A stretch of 49,318 nt of DNA from Martensiomyces pterosporus. Its lineage: Eukaryota; Kickxellomycota; Kickxellomycetes; Kickxellales; Kickxellaceae. The notes under the pieces were generated by a model, which made no database searches, was not told the DNA's origin, and saw only the letters and a list, made by a program, of their open reading frames with translations. The translations under genes and the position numbers were made by a program. The stretch is from NCBI GenBank assembly GCA_025201845.1, contig MU604033.1, positions 9,385-58,702 of the forward strand. Reading direction: 5' to 3'. Each line of letters opens with the position of its first letter. The stretch's first letter is position 1. Below, piece after piece: positions 27,549-38,620 of the stretch.

Positions 27549-27977
27549 ATTGGCTTTTTCTCTTTAGAGCTGCTGTTCTTTCTTTTCATATGGTACTATC
27601 TATTACACACTCTCCACATCTAAATCATCTGCAGTGGCCTCCTGGCTTTTGGTGGGTTGTGTGCGGGGGGGGGACTGGCCAGAGGAATATAAACGCCAGA
27701 TGCGTCTTGGCTGCCTCACTTGCCATCTCGGCATTCTGAACGTCATTGTGCCGGCCTGTATACGCACGAGTACAGCACGGCAAATGCTGTCTCGGATCAG
27801 GGGATCGCACACATATACCCCAGTTCAAATAGGGTTCTCTTGGCGAGAGAAGTGCTGCTCTGCCAAGACCAACACCAGGCGCATTGCGAATAAATAATAC
27901 GCGAAAGCCACCACGCTCCGCCTTCTCTTCTTCCCTGTTCGTCACTTAAACACCCCTTTCTTACTGCTTGTAACACG
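27549..27977. other. Intergenic region upstream of small gene
   Basis: 429 bp including a G(9) run near 27667 and AATAAA at 27889-27894. It should hold the 3' end of the E2 gene and the promoter of the 114-residue gene. Confidence 0.45.
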
Positions 27978-28425
27978 ATGTCGAGCTCACTGGCAAGCAC
28001 ATACGAGGTAACTGCTCCACCCAGCACCTACGGGTGCTGATGGCGAAGAACGCTGCACGAAGATACACTCGCTAATGAAACCACACGCTGTTCTTTACAA
28101 GCGCCTTTAGGCTAACATCGCCAAGTTTGACGCCGGCAGCGCCAAGGCCAGCAGCGTGGCCGAGGTATTCGGGCCACCAGCGCTTCTAGGCACGTCGCTG
28201 GACCAGCTACGCTCGCCCTCGGACCCCAGCATCGCCTCCATCATGCCTGGCCTCGGCCTGGGTGCTCCCCCGGCCGGTTCGTCTCTCCAAGCGAGCAGCA
28301 ACGAGGCACCGCAGTACTACTTGGCCTACAGCGATGCGGACAACAGGATCCTGTGGTTCCATATCAAGACCCTGCCTAACGGAGACGAGGTTGTGACTGA
28401 GCACGGATGGCGCAGCACAAGCTAA
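27978..28425 (+). CDS. Small protein of unknown function, 114 residues
   Basis: Two exons: 27978-28007 (MSSSLASTYE) and 28111-28425, with a 103-nt intron (donor GTAACT, acceptor CTTTAG), phase 0. The protein starts with a short helical region (ANIAKFDAGSAKASSVAEVF), then a Pro/Gly/Ser-rich middle, and ends in a compact-looking segment with APQYYLAYSDADNRILWFHI followed by KTLPNGDEVVTEHGWRS, which alternates polar and hydrophobic residues like a small beta structure. No family was recognised. Support for coding: clean splice sites in a consistent phase, an ATG at the 5' exon, and low stop density with non-repetitive composition. Confidence 0.6.
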
Positions 28426-28692
28426 AGCAGCACCAGCGGATATATGGAGTGCATAGAGGTCCGATATAGCTTATAAATCTGTAGAAAATAAGAAAAATGG
28501 AAGGAGCGTCCGAAGAAGGCACACGGGAATGTGCGTGCAGAGACATAGAGGTTGTAAGTACTACCAAAACATGAAAGTAACAAGTTAAAGTACAGCGGGA
28601 GAAATACGCGGAGAGTGGGAAAGCAGCCAGAAAAGGCATGTGTGTATCCGTAGCCTCTTTTTAAGTAGGAAAGTGGTTGTTGCTTTTTTGCT

Positions 28693-31008
28693 TTACTCCT
28701 TGAATCCGTTTTGAGGCGTAGCCGGGTTGAGGGTGTTCGACGACGTGGTGCTAGTTCCTCCGGGCGCCACAGGCTCGCCCAGCGGCGCAACATTGGCCAT
28801 GGCAGCAGCGGCCGCGGCGACGGCGACAGCAGACAGCGAAGCATCCGCCGGCTCATCCTGCATCATGCCTGGGCCAACGCTATGTTTGGCATTGTTGCTG
28901 CCCAGAATGTCAGGCAGAGGGAGGTGGTGAGGCTGCTGGCCGGCCATGAGATGGTGGGCTGAAACCGGCGACGACGATTGCAGCTGGTGGTGTGCCATTG
29001 CATGCTGGCCCATCTGCTGGGGGTCCTGGTGCGGGTGGTGGCCGTGGTGGCCGTGGTGATGCGCCAGCGGGCTCTGCATGTCGATGGCCGATCCTGGATT
29101 TGCCATGCTGGGCGTGATCGGTGGTGGCGGGGGGAGCATATGGTGCGCAAGAGGCGTGCCCGGAGAATTGCCCGATGCTACCGCCGCTCCCTGCGAGCCG
29201 CTGTGCATCATAACACCAGCAGATACAGCCAGCGGAGTGGTCGATCCACTGTCGCTGGGGCTCTCGCCCTGCGAGCCGCCCTGCGACTGCTGGCCACCTT
29301 GCTGCTGCATGCTGGCGAACTTGGCCCTCTGCCGCTCGTGGATGCGCTGGTGGCGACGCAGGTTGCTCATCACCGAGAACCGCTTGCCGCAGTTATCCCA
29401 GGTGCACTCATAGGGCTTCTCGCCGGTATGCGAGTGCATATGCGTGGCAAGCGTCGATGGTCTGGCAAACATCTTCTGGCACACAGTGCACAGATAGCGC
29501 TTGCGCTGCGAGGTCGACGACTGGCCATGGCTGTTGACGCGCGGCAAGCCATTAGACGTCATAGCGCGCGTAGGGGTGGAGGGCACGGAGACCCCGCCAG
29601 CCGGAGGAGTCGGCGTAGGAATGACAGCGGGCATACCGGCAGCAGGCATGCCCATGTTGTTAAGGCGACCGAGCATCATCGAGGCAGCCGGATAAGGCGG
29701 CCCTCTGGTCGCGGCGGCAGCGGTGGCAATGCTGTACTGTCCGGGCACACCAGCGTGCGGCGGGTAGGTGCTTCCGGCAGCCGCCGCCGCAGCTGCTGCA
29801 GCTGCAGCCATTGGGTCAAAAGCGTTTGGCGGCGAGGTGGGGACGCCAAAGTACGAGTTTTGGCGCTGGTAGCTGCCCGCTGGGTCGATGGGCGGGAGAT
29901 GCATGCCAGCGGGCGCAGCAGACCCAATGTCCGAAGCGCCAGGCGTAGCACCAACTGCGCCAGTGCCATCGCCGTTACCCGTAGCGCCCATAGCAGCCGC
30001 ATATCCGTTATACGCAGCAGTTGCACCAGTGTACATTCCATGACCAAAATCGCCCATATATGAGCCAGCGGCAGCAGCGGTGTTGTCAAAGGATGCGACG
30101 GCAGTAGCAGTGGCAGAGGCCGAGGTCGGGTCGTGAGAGATGCCGCTGGGATGGAGTTGCTGGTGCTGCTGGTGCTGATGGTGTTGGGGGTGCTGCGATG
30201 CCTGGTATTGAAGCTGATGCATGTCGGGGATTCCGTGTGCACTGCCATTGGGCTGCTGCTGTCCAGCGTTGGTGGGGATTGCGCCTGAATTATCCGAAGA
30301 ATGGGGGTGCTGCTGCTGCGCTTGGCTCTGGTGGTGCTGAGGGTGCTGCTGGCTCTGGTGGCCATAGTAGTAGTCGCCAGTCGTAGTAGGCGGGAAAGAG
30401 TCGCCCTCAAGACCGGTAGCCATGCCAGTGGAGATGGGCGATGTGAACGAGGCGGCAGTCGTGTAAGAGCCTGCCATGTTTCCAGAGCCCGGAACCGGCA
30501 TGCTATGTGCAGTGATGCCCTGGTGGTAGTGGTTGGCATACGGACGCCAGCCGTCAGTGCTGGGCTGAGCAAAGCCGTGCGAGGCAGCTGAGAGAGGAGG
30601 AGTGGGCTGAGGAGCCATTGTCGAGTCGGTGCTGATACCAGAGAGCGAGCTCTGCTGCTGCTGCTGCATGATCTTGACCAGAGGAGTGTCTGGAGGACTG
30701 CTGCCCGCAGTATCTGTGTTGTTGTTGTTTGTCTGCTGGTACTGCTGCTGCTTGGCAGAGTCATCCGGCAGATACGGAGCGGCATACTGATGCGACTCGT
30801 TGCCCCACGGGCTCATGACATTACCGCTGTCGCCACAATTAGCGCCGTTTGGGTCTGGGTAGTAGGTACCACCGTTGCCGCCAGCGGCTGTATTAGAGTC
30901 TGGGTAGTAGGCGCCGCCAGATTGGGGCTTTTGAGTGTGGTCGGTGGTCGAGCTGTGCTGCATGCTGTAAACGGGGGGAATTGCCGTGTTTTCAGCGAAC
31001 GCGGCCAT
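28693..31008 (-). CDS. C2H2 zinc-finger transcription factor, His/Gln-rich
   Basis: The open frame begins 12 bp further upstream, but at a TTG. The first ATG (31006-31008, [20 protein letters not shown]) gives 771 residues. Two adjacent C2H2 fingers at about 502-555 read [39 protein letters not shown] and [13 protein letters not shown], joined by a TGEKP linker, the usual DNA-binding pair of fungal regulators. Everything else is low complexity: Gln runs, a His/Gln region (about 215-300), an Ala(11) stretch and Pro/Thr-rich parts, typical of activation or condensate-forming regions. The type 'FARPSTLxTHMxSHTGEKP...FSVxSNLRRH' occurs in many zygomycete and basidiomycete factors; I cannot assign an orthologue. 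An unusually long 7.6-kb gene-free region lies upstream. Confidence 0.88.
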   Translation of the reverse strand: MAAFAENTAIPPVYSMQHSSTTDHTQKPQSGGAYYPDSNTAAGGNGGTYYPDPNGANCGDSGNVMSPWGNESHQYAAPYLPDDSAKQQQYQQTNNNNTDTAGSSPPDTPLVKIMQQQQQSSLSGISTDSTMAPQPTPPLSAASHGFAQPSTDGWRPYANHYHQGITAHSMPVPGSGNMAGSYTTAASFTSPISTGMATGLEGDSFPPTTTGDYYYGHQSQQHPQHHQSQAQQQHPHSSDNSGAIPTNAGQQQPNGSAHGIPDMHQLQYQASQHPQHHQHQQHQQLHPSGISHDPTSASATATAVASFDNTAAAAGSYMGDFGHGMYTGATAAYNGYAAAMGATGNGDGTGAVGATPGASDIGSAAPAGMHLPPIDPAGSYQRQNSYFGVPTSPPNAFDPMAAAAAAAAAAAGSTYPPHAGVPGQYSIATAAAATRGPPYPAASMMLGRLNNMGMPAAGMPAVIPTPTPPAGGVSVPSTPTRAMTSNGLPRVNSHGQSSTSQRKRYLCTVCQKMFARPSTLATHMHSHTGEKPYECTWDNCGKRFSVMSNLRRHQRIHERQRAKFASMQQQGGQQSQGGSQGESPSDSGSTTPLAVSAGVMMHSGSQGAAVASGNSPGTPLAHHMLPPPPPITPSMANPGSAIDMQSPLAHHHGHHGHHPHQDPQQMGQHAMAHHQLQSSSPVSAHHLMAGQQPHHLPLPDILGSNNAKHSVGPGMMQDEPADASLSAVAVAAAAAAMANVAPLGEPVAPGGTSTTSSNTLNPATPQNGFKE

Positions 31009-34000
31009 ATGAGAATACAAAAGGAGAGCGAGAGGACTTTTTGTCGCTGTTGCGTGGCTTCTATTGAATCAAAACGGCCCTCCCTCTGTTGTCCTTTTCT
31101 TTTCTCTCCAAAAGACCTTGATCCTCGCGATAGGGGCTATGCTTGGTGGCTCTCGTTGTATGTGCGAGATCCTAGGCAGCAGAGGAGCAGGTGCAAGGAA
31201 AAGGGCTGTATTAGTAGCGCTGTCTGATGTGGAGACAAAGGGCGGAGGAGCAAGAGTGGTTACGAAAATAAATAGATAGATTTTCTTGTTTGAATATCCA
31301 TTCCTCCATCTGTGATTTGCGCCATCCCGGCAAGTCGCATAGCTCTTCCAGGACACGATGGCACACAAGAAAGTGAAAAGTTCCTTGGAGCGAGGAGGCT
31401 CTTGGCGCTATGCTTTTGCGCTGTATGCCCAACCAAACAGCAGCACGTTGGGAATGCTGCTTTGGCAGAGCAGCCAGCCAGCGACACCCTTCAGTGACCA
31501 ATGTGTTGCGCAGGCTTGTGATTTGGGCACTTTAGAGCATGCGTGTGTTTAGTGGGACAAAAAGGACCAAGGCAATGAAAGGCCTGTGTGGGAGAGTGAA
31601 GGAAGGAGCAGGGTGATTGGTGGTGGTGTGGTGTTTTCAGATGTATTGTTCCTGTAAGAAAGAAGCCAGGAGGATGTGCGCACATTGTTCTCTCCAGCCT
31701 CTCCTCCACACAGCAGACAAAACCCCCCTTTTGTTTACCATTAGCCGAAAGCACACATACACACGCCTCTTCTCCCTGCTACTTTTTTTTTCCCTCGGCA
31801 CGCACAAACATGGTGAAAACTTTAAATAACATACCTTTTTATTGGAGGTGCTGTTCCTTGGCTGGGCCTGTGGTGCTGGCGTGATTTGGGGCAGCTGGAG
31901 CGTGGAACGACTGATGAGATTATTGCGATAGATACAGTGCAGAGGTGGGCGGGCGACGGCTTGAGGTATAGAACCGCCTGCTGTAGCTGATGGAAATGCC
32001 AGACAGGAGCGGTCTTGCTAGAGATTATCCAAGCGAGACCAGACCAAGAGTGCAATGGAAGAAGATAATCAAAGGCTGGGGGCTGATTAGACTGCGCGAG
32101 GGGTGCAAGCTGTGTTGGACACTAACAATAACACGAGCGCGAGCAGCGAGTGTGTATGATGCGTATGAAGAAGAGTCTAGCTAAATGAACAGGCGTGGCG
32201 GGAGAAGCTGGCGGTGATAGCAATAAGGCGGGAATGGAGAAGGAGAAAGCAGGAGAAAGAGACTGGGACGATTTACAAAGCAGTTCGAGATAATTATAAG
32301 CTCTTCTCTTTTGTAATACACGAGCCCACCGACGCCCGCCGCCATTCAATTGCCTTTATAACCGCCTAGCAGCAGCACAGGCGGCAGGAGCACAGGCGCA
32401 AGAACAAGCGCAGACACGGGCACGGAGGAGAAGGGTGTGAGGGACGGGGAGGGGCATGACCATTTTGGCGTAGCTTCTTGGAGCGTGCCTTGCGCTTTGC
32501 TGTGCGCGGGGTAAACGGAGCGCTTGTTATGCAGCAACCACAATAAGCACGGGTTGGCTGGGGGTGTAGCCAGCTAATGAAATCTGCGGAGTGTAGGCGG
32601 AACGGAGCGAGGAAGAAAATGCAGGGGGGTGGGTGGGCAACACGGGTTCCGTGCAGAGGCGTGTGCCATCAACACCCCCCTCCATCACCACGCCTGTCTG
32701 GCATTTGCCGAAACGGCTCTTCCACCGCCTGCCAAGCAGTCCGAATGGGCGGCAGAGAAAGAGCAGTGGGTGCCGCCTCTTGCGCTTGGCTGCACCGCTG
32801 GCCTGCCAGATGCTGTGCGCCCAGAGACCAAAGCCTGTGGCACGGCTTGCTTTAAAGGCCGGCCTGCTTTCCCAGGCTGAAGCGGCAGCCGGTCTGGCTG
32901 TGCCGCCCTCTCGATGAGGCGCTGCCGCTTGGGTAAGGGAGCCGATCCAGCAGAGGATAGCAGCGGTCTGGGCATGGGCGCTCTTCCTTCTGCTCGCTGC
33001 CCGCCCATGCGCAGGTGCACGGCAGCGGGCGAGGGAGGCGGGGTGGGTGTGCTGGCGTTTGGGGGTGGGTGGTGTTCTATTTTCACAGCCTGCCTCGGTG
33101 CGCTGTGGATGGGTAAGGCCAAACAGGAGGCATACTCGCGCATTTTTGGCAGAAAACAGGTTTTCGCGTGCTCTCGCCATGGGTGTCCGCCCGCCCTATT
33201 GGGCGCCGCCAATTCCTGGTGAGAACGGCAGACAGAGTTTATTTGACCAGCCCACCAGCCGAAAAGCCAAAGAGTCCGGAGAGGGGGCGGAGGGGAAGAG
33301 GCACTATCGCACGAACCCCCTTTCGCTTCTGATTGGAGCCTTTGCACTTGGGCCACAGCGGCTGCAGCCAATTGCATGCGCAGGGAACACATTGCCTGTA
33401 TCGCTGTCGGTGCGCCCAGCCAGAAAAAAACAGCGCATGTAAAAAATGCAAAGCGCAAAGCGAGCAGAAAACGCAGTGCCTCGCTTCTGAAGAGCGCCTG
33501 GGCTGATTAGAGATGCTGCGATTGATACCAGCCAGCCTATCGATTCCGTTTGTTTTGCCACCACCACCACCACCGAGACCTCCGTCAGCTTCAGCCCGCT
33601 GGGAGTGCTATGCGCGCCTGCTGCTTTTGGCCACACCGTCACAGCTCGCCCATCCATATCGGGCCACAGCGGTAAAGCGAAAACCACGCAGCGGCGGCGG
33701 CACCAGCTTTTGCCACGGCCACAGAGCCACGGCACGCATCTGCTCGAGGGCAAATGGCACACACAGCCCTTCACCAGCCATGACGATTCGGGCTTTGGTT
33801 CCACACAGCCCGCAAGCCAGAAGCAGGCAGTCAGCTGTGTCTCTTGCTCGTCCCTTCCCTCCAGCCTCGGCGCGGCCAGACGAGGGCTGGGAAACAAAAC
33901 AGAACACAGAAAAGGCAAATGTCGAAAGCAGCGGCATAGATAAGCTCGCGCGGGGGAGAGGGGAGCGGGACCGTACGGCTGGCGCTGCATTTGCCACCCG

Positions 34001-34190
34001 CCCATCCCCAGCTGCATCAATCGAGGCCAGCAGCCATTGCTGCCACTGCTCCCGCCTAGGAGTTTACCAGCCAATTCGAGCGCGCAGAGCACACATTGCA
34101 CACGGATAGAGCTAGGATGACGCAGTTTGTTTTGGGGGGGGACAGGCGGGAGTGGTGTAGACTTTGCGGACGCTCTGTTTCTGCTTGTTG

Positions 34191-34205
34191 TATGCATGAT
34201 GCATA
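34191..34205. repeat. Perfect 15-bp palindrome
   Basis: TATGCAT, a central G, then ATGCATA. This is an exact dyad with one central base, within the gene-free interval. It is a possible factor site and nothing more can be said. Confidence 0.8.
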
Positions 34206-35868
34206 GGAACGGGTGGGGGTGGAGAAAGGCGGGACCTGTGCTCATGGCAGCTGGTGTCATCGTGTAAATATTGGCCAGCCAGTCGACAAACATTGCAAGT
34301 GCAGCAACGCACATATCGACAATACCAAGTAGGGGTGCCAGCACACTCGCATCCCCAGAGCTGCCATGTCCGAGAAAGCAAGCAGCCCATGCACACAACT
34401 CCTTTTTCGCTCGCCCATTTTGTTTTATTTTTGCTCCCTTGGGGCCAACTCTTCGGGATCACTTTGCAAAGCGCTTCTTTGCAAGAAGCGGCCGTGGGCA
34501 GCAGGGAAAACTGGAATCCCGTATGCTGCTCGGCTTCTGCTCCAGCAAGTAGTAGCAAAATGATCTGCTACGCGCCATATCCCCTAAAGATAGAGGGTGT
34601 TCTACGCTGCTGAGCAGACATGCACTATATCACTTGTCAGAACGAAGCGCCTTCACACTGCCGCTGCGATGTGTTCCTGTTTTACACGCAGACCACCCAC
34701 CACTGGCTGGGTGTCTTGACGCGCGTGCAGGACGCCAGGGCTGACTATATGGAGTGGGGTCGCTTCTTCCTGGCTGCTATCTCGACACTACACACACAAA
34801 GCGCTCCATTTGGCCTGGGAGAGGGGGGATAATTAGATTGCAGACACATGTGACAGAGCGTGAGCCCATGCAACAAACGATGTCATCCAACCATCATCAG
34901 CACACATCCCAACAATAATTCAAAACAGGAACAATTGAAAAAAAAAAAACTGTCGCAATGTTTCGGCGCAGAGACAGAGGCACAGACAGAAACACGCGCT
35001 GCCCATGTAGCATGTACACACGGCGGGGAGGAGAGACATACCCCAGAGAAATAATAGGAAAAACGCGTATACATGAAAGCGAGCATCATCCACAAGTTCA
35101 GCTGCTTGTGACTTTTGGGCGTATAACTTCTCTGCTGCCCCTGGTGAGGCTGCGCGGCATCTTGCGTGCGAACTCTGCATTATGATTTTCTGCCCATCTC
35201 TTCAATCCAGCACTATTGCGCTCCATGAACTCTATGATGAAGCAAGCAAAGCAAACGCTCATGCGTGAATGCCTGGCGGATCTGCACATATTCAAAAGCG
35301 ACAGAGCGGCATCAGCCTGCTTGAGGCGGCCAGGCGCTTTAACAACAGCAAGCCCTTTGTAGCAGCTCGGTGGACGGCCAGATGGCTGAGCGAGTTGAAC
35401 AATGGGACGACGTGGTATGCTCTCCACACTGAAGAGGAGAGGGCCTTGCTGAGGCAGACACCAGACGCCAGGCACATGGGAGGGATGGGCAGGATCCACC
35501 ACAGCACGCGCTCGCCCTCACCCCTTTCGGAAGACGCAAACAGCAGGAGCGACACCAGCACCAGCCTGTAGGCCACAGGCACACACAAACAAAAGCGCCA
35601 GATATGCATGCTATCCCAGCAGCACCTGTGCTGCTCTTTGCTGTGGTTGTTTCATATATCCGCTGCTGACTTGCTGAAGTCCATGCTTGCAGCCGCTGTT
35701 CTGTGACGAATATTCGCTTGCATGGTCGTGCATGCCTTTGCAAACGCCGTCAGTTTTCGTCCTCTGGCTGACAGAAATGCTGTCTGTTTGCACGACTCGA
35801 CCCATATACGCATGCTGCCACATGACACCGTGCGTTGACAGCACCCGCACTCATCCTCTTCCTCCTGC

Positions 35869-35899
35869 CCACATATATGTGCATATCTCATATATGTGG
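35869..35899. repeat. 11-bp inverted repeat, AT-alternating arms
   Basis: CCACATATATG (35869-35879) and CATATATGTGG (35889-35899) are exact reverse complements around a 9-nt spacer, and each arm is itself nearly palindromic. It may be a dimer-binding site or cruciform-prone spot. Confidence 0.8.
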
Positions 35900-38620
35900 C
35901 CAGTACATGTCCCATATGCCAGTGCCGCGTTTTTACGCCAGGGTACACACGTAAACAATCAGACATATGTGACGCATCGATCAGCAGTGCCAAAAAGCAT
36001 TTTTCACACGAGTAAACACCACATAGCAAAGCGCTGCCACCTGGAGATGCAATCTGCCTTTTTTTCCCGTGCAAATCAGGCTGGCCGCGGATTGCTTGCT
36101 CGACATAGACATCATTGATGGCACCAACATGTATCTACCTGTAGTGTGGGTTTTCCACTTCTAAATTGAACATCGCTTGGGGCTTCTAATGCGCATCTCT
36201 ATTTATCTGCCATACTGCTGACTTTGAAATTAGAGATGTTGCAGTGATCTACGCCCTATATCATTGATCACCCTCTCCTCCCACTTGCTCCCACATAGGA
36301 TGCGTGTTCATCCTGCATTCATGGCGCCGCCACAGCTCGCCAGTTACTTGCTTGATATGCTGGCTGGGCGTTTCTAGCGACAGCTCGTCATCCACTTCAG
36401 CTGGCCGCTCCTCCCTCGTCTCTCCCCGTTCTACTCTCGTCGGTCTCTGCTTCGCCCCTCGCACGCAGACACCCCAAGAATCTGTAGCCCCCCGTCTCCT
36501 CTCCCTTGCTCGCTGGCACCTCAGCTGCTCTAAATGGAGCAGGGTAAGCACACCGGATAAGCGAGCGGCCCAAAATGGAGAGCCCTTGGGCTCCAAATAA
36601 ATTGCATGACCACCCAGTCCACTCCCCAGCGTGCTGCCATGAGGGGCGGCGGATCCCAATCGCTGATACTCCTGCCAGCAGGCTTTGAAGCGCGCTTCCA
36701 TTTCCATCCTATCACAATTTCTCGCACAGCTCCAAAATGAGCAGCGGAAGAATGTTCCCCTTTGCAGCTCCAGTTTCATTATCGTTTTTTTTTTCTTCCT
36801 GCAATTGCCAGAAACCGCAAGGGAGCGACGGAAGAGCAAAAACAGTCATTTTTCAATTGGCTCCTCATACGTCGACGGCAGCAATTAAATGCTAAAGGCA
36901 AGCCGTGCAAATCCCTTCCGCTCAATGGCTGCAGAGCGCACCGATGGCCTCCGCATTGCCTGCAGCCTCATGTCCGACATGCAAGCCAACCGGGCGCACT
37001 GCAGCTGAAGCAACAGACCACAGCAGCGCCAGCCCTTTTGTTCCCGTGTCGCTGAGCGTGTTCATTTCAAGTGTCTCTGCATCTTCCTGGGACAGCAGCC
37101 TCTACGAAATAGGCAACTGGGCCATTTTTCTCTCCCTCCGGCAGTTGGCGTGAAATCATATTCGCCGCTGGCGCATTCCGTTGCAGTTATACACTGCGGC
37201 TGCCAAATCTGGGCGGAGCGTGCGGGGCGCTGGATGGGGACCAGCTGGCGCTGTTTAGCCGCCAAGCTGCAGCCGCAAAGGCGAGAAGTTTACTCGGTGC
37301 CACTTAATTACGCGAGGGGCCTCAGATGATCAGACTTGGTCTCCAGATTAGACCCAGCCACAAGCACGCACATCTGACAATTGGAACTCGACCATCTGCT
37401 ACATGCATAGCTTGGTGCACACGTATGTGGCCAACACATAATGTCCCTGTCGCGTTTTGATCTGCGCTCATATCTACACGCCTTTTCGGGCCGTGTCTTC
37501 TCTTTGCCAGCCACCCACCCAATCTGCTTTAATCTCTTGTGCCTGCGTATGCTCACGCTGCCCATCCCTTGAATCCCCACTCCCCAACGCTGCTGGGCAG
37601 CTCAAGGGTGTAAGTGGCGACTGGTAATTCTTGTTAGGGGATAGGAGGGAGGAGTAGCGAGAGGAGACCAAGGAAAAATCCTTTTTAGCCTTGGCCACAG
37701 CGTGAAGCCTGTCGCTCAATCCAGGGCGGTGCTTCTCCTTGTATGGAATCCATTAAATGGATCTTCGCGCTACAAGGATACCTGTGACCTTTTAAACTCC
37801 AAAGCTTAATGTCGCAATAGCAGGAATCGGCGCTGGCACACATATTTCTACACATGTCCGCTAATGAGGCGGGGGCCGTGTGCCTTGCTGGCTACCCAGA
37901 GCCGCATCTCCATGGCTACTGCCTTTTATTTTTCGCCAGTATATACAGCTTCAAAAATAAATACCACTCCGCATGGCATGCTGTCTCGCCAACCTCTGTC
38001 ACCCGCCTCTGGCTGCAAAGAATGCCTGGTCCTCCCCACTCGGGAAATCGAAATCATGTCGCACAAAGAAGCCAGGAAAGAGAGGAGAAGGGGATGAGCA
38101 AAACAGCCTCCAGCGCCTCAGTCTGCACATACGGTTTTTGTTGTTCTGTTATTGCTGCTTTTGCTGTTGGTAGTGCTAGTGTCTTTTTTTTTTTTTGACT
38201 TGCTACCAAGTATCTACTATTGCTCTATTGTGCACCTCTTCTCTGCTGCTCATTTCTTTATTTCTTTATTTCACCATTCTTCGAAACTCTGCACTGCGCA
38301 TTGTTCATTTCTGTCTACTTGTCATTTACGCAAGCGCATCCTCACACACACCCGCTCCTGGCTTTGGTGGTTCGCGCATTCGATTCCACCAGCGCTTATT
38401 TAATTTGCCAGCTTGCCTAGCCTCACAGATTGCTTCAGAGCTCGCACTGCAAATCGCATTTTCCAAGCGCGCTACACAGCATACTCTCGTCTGAGTGCCC
38501 CTAGTACATTCGAATTCTACCGGCCAGTTGAACAGTACAACGTGTGCACGCGCGCTCAGACACACTCGCGTATATTTGCTGCCAGCCACTCTGGTCTCCT
38601 TGTGATTTAGTATTGGAGCG

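Larger units (their letters stand above)
31009..38620. other. 7.6-kb gene-free interval between C2H2 factor and RGD1
   Basis: Both flanking genes point away from it. Many ORFs of 60-364 codons exist, the largest on the minus strand at 33304-34398, but none shows a domain, consistent splice pattern or coding-like composition. It contains A(10) (34937), G(8) (34134) and T-rich tracts, a perfect 15-bp palindrome (34191-34205), an 11-bp inverted repeat of ACATATATGT type (35869-35899), and pyrimidine-rich DNA just before RGD1 (about 38180-38340). I recognise no tRNA, rRNA or transposon. It may hold long 5' UTRs, regulatory DNA or non-coding transcripts; a small gene with many introns cannot be excluded. 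Confidence 0.6.

Noticed and set aside
33304..34398. 364-codon minus-strand ORF in the large gap
   Set aside because: It has no domain or membrane pattern, is rich in Cys, Trp, Arg and Pro as expected of GC-rich non-coding frames, and overlaps other ORFs of similar length in other frames.
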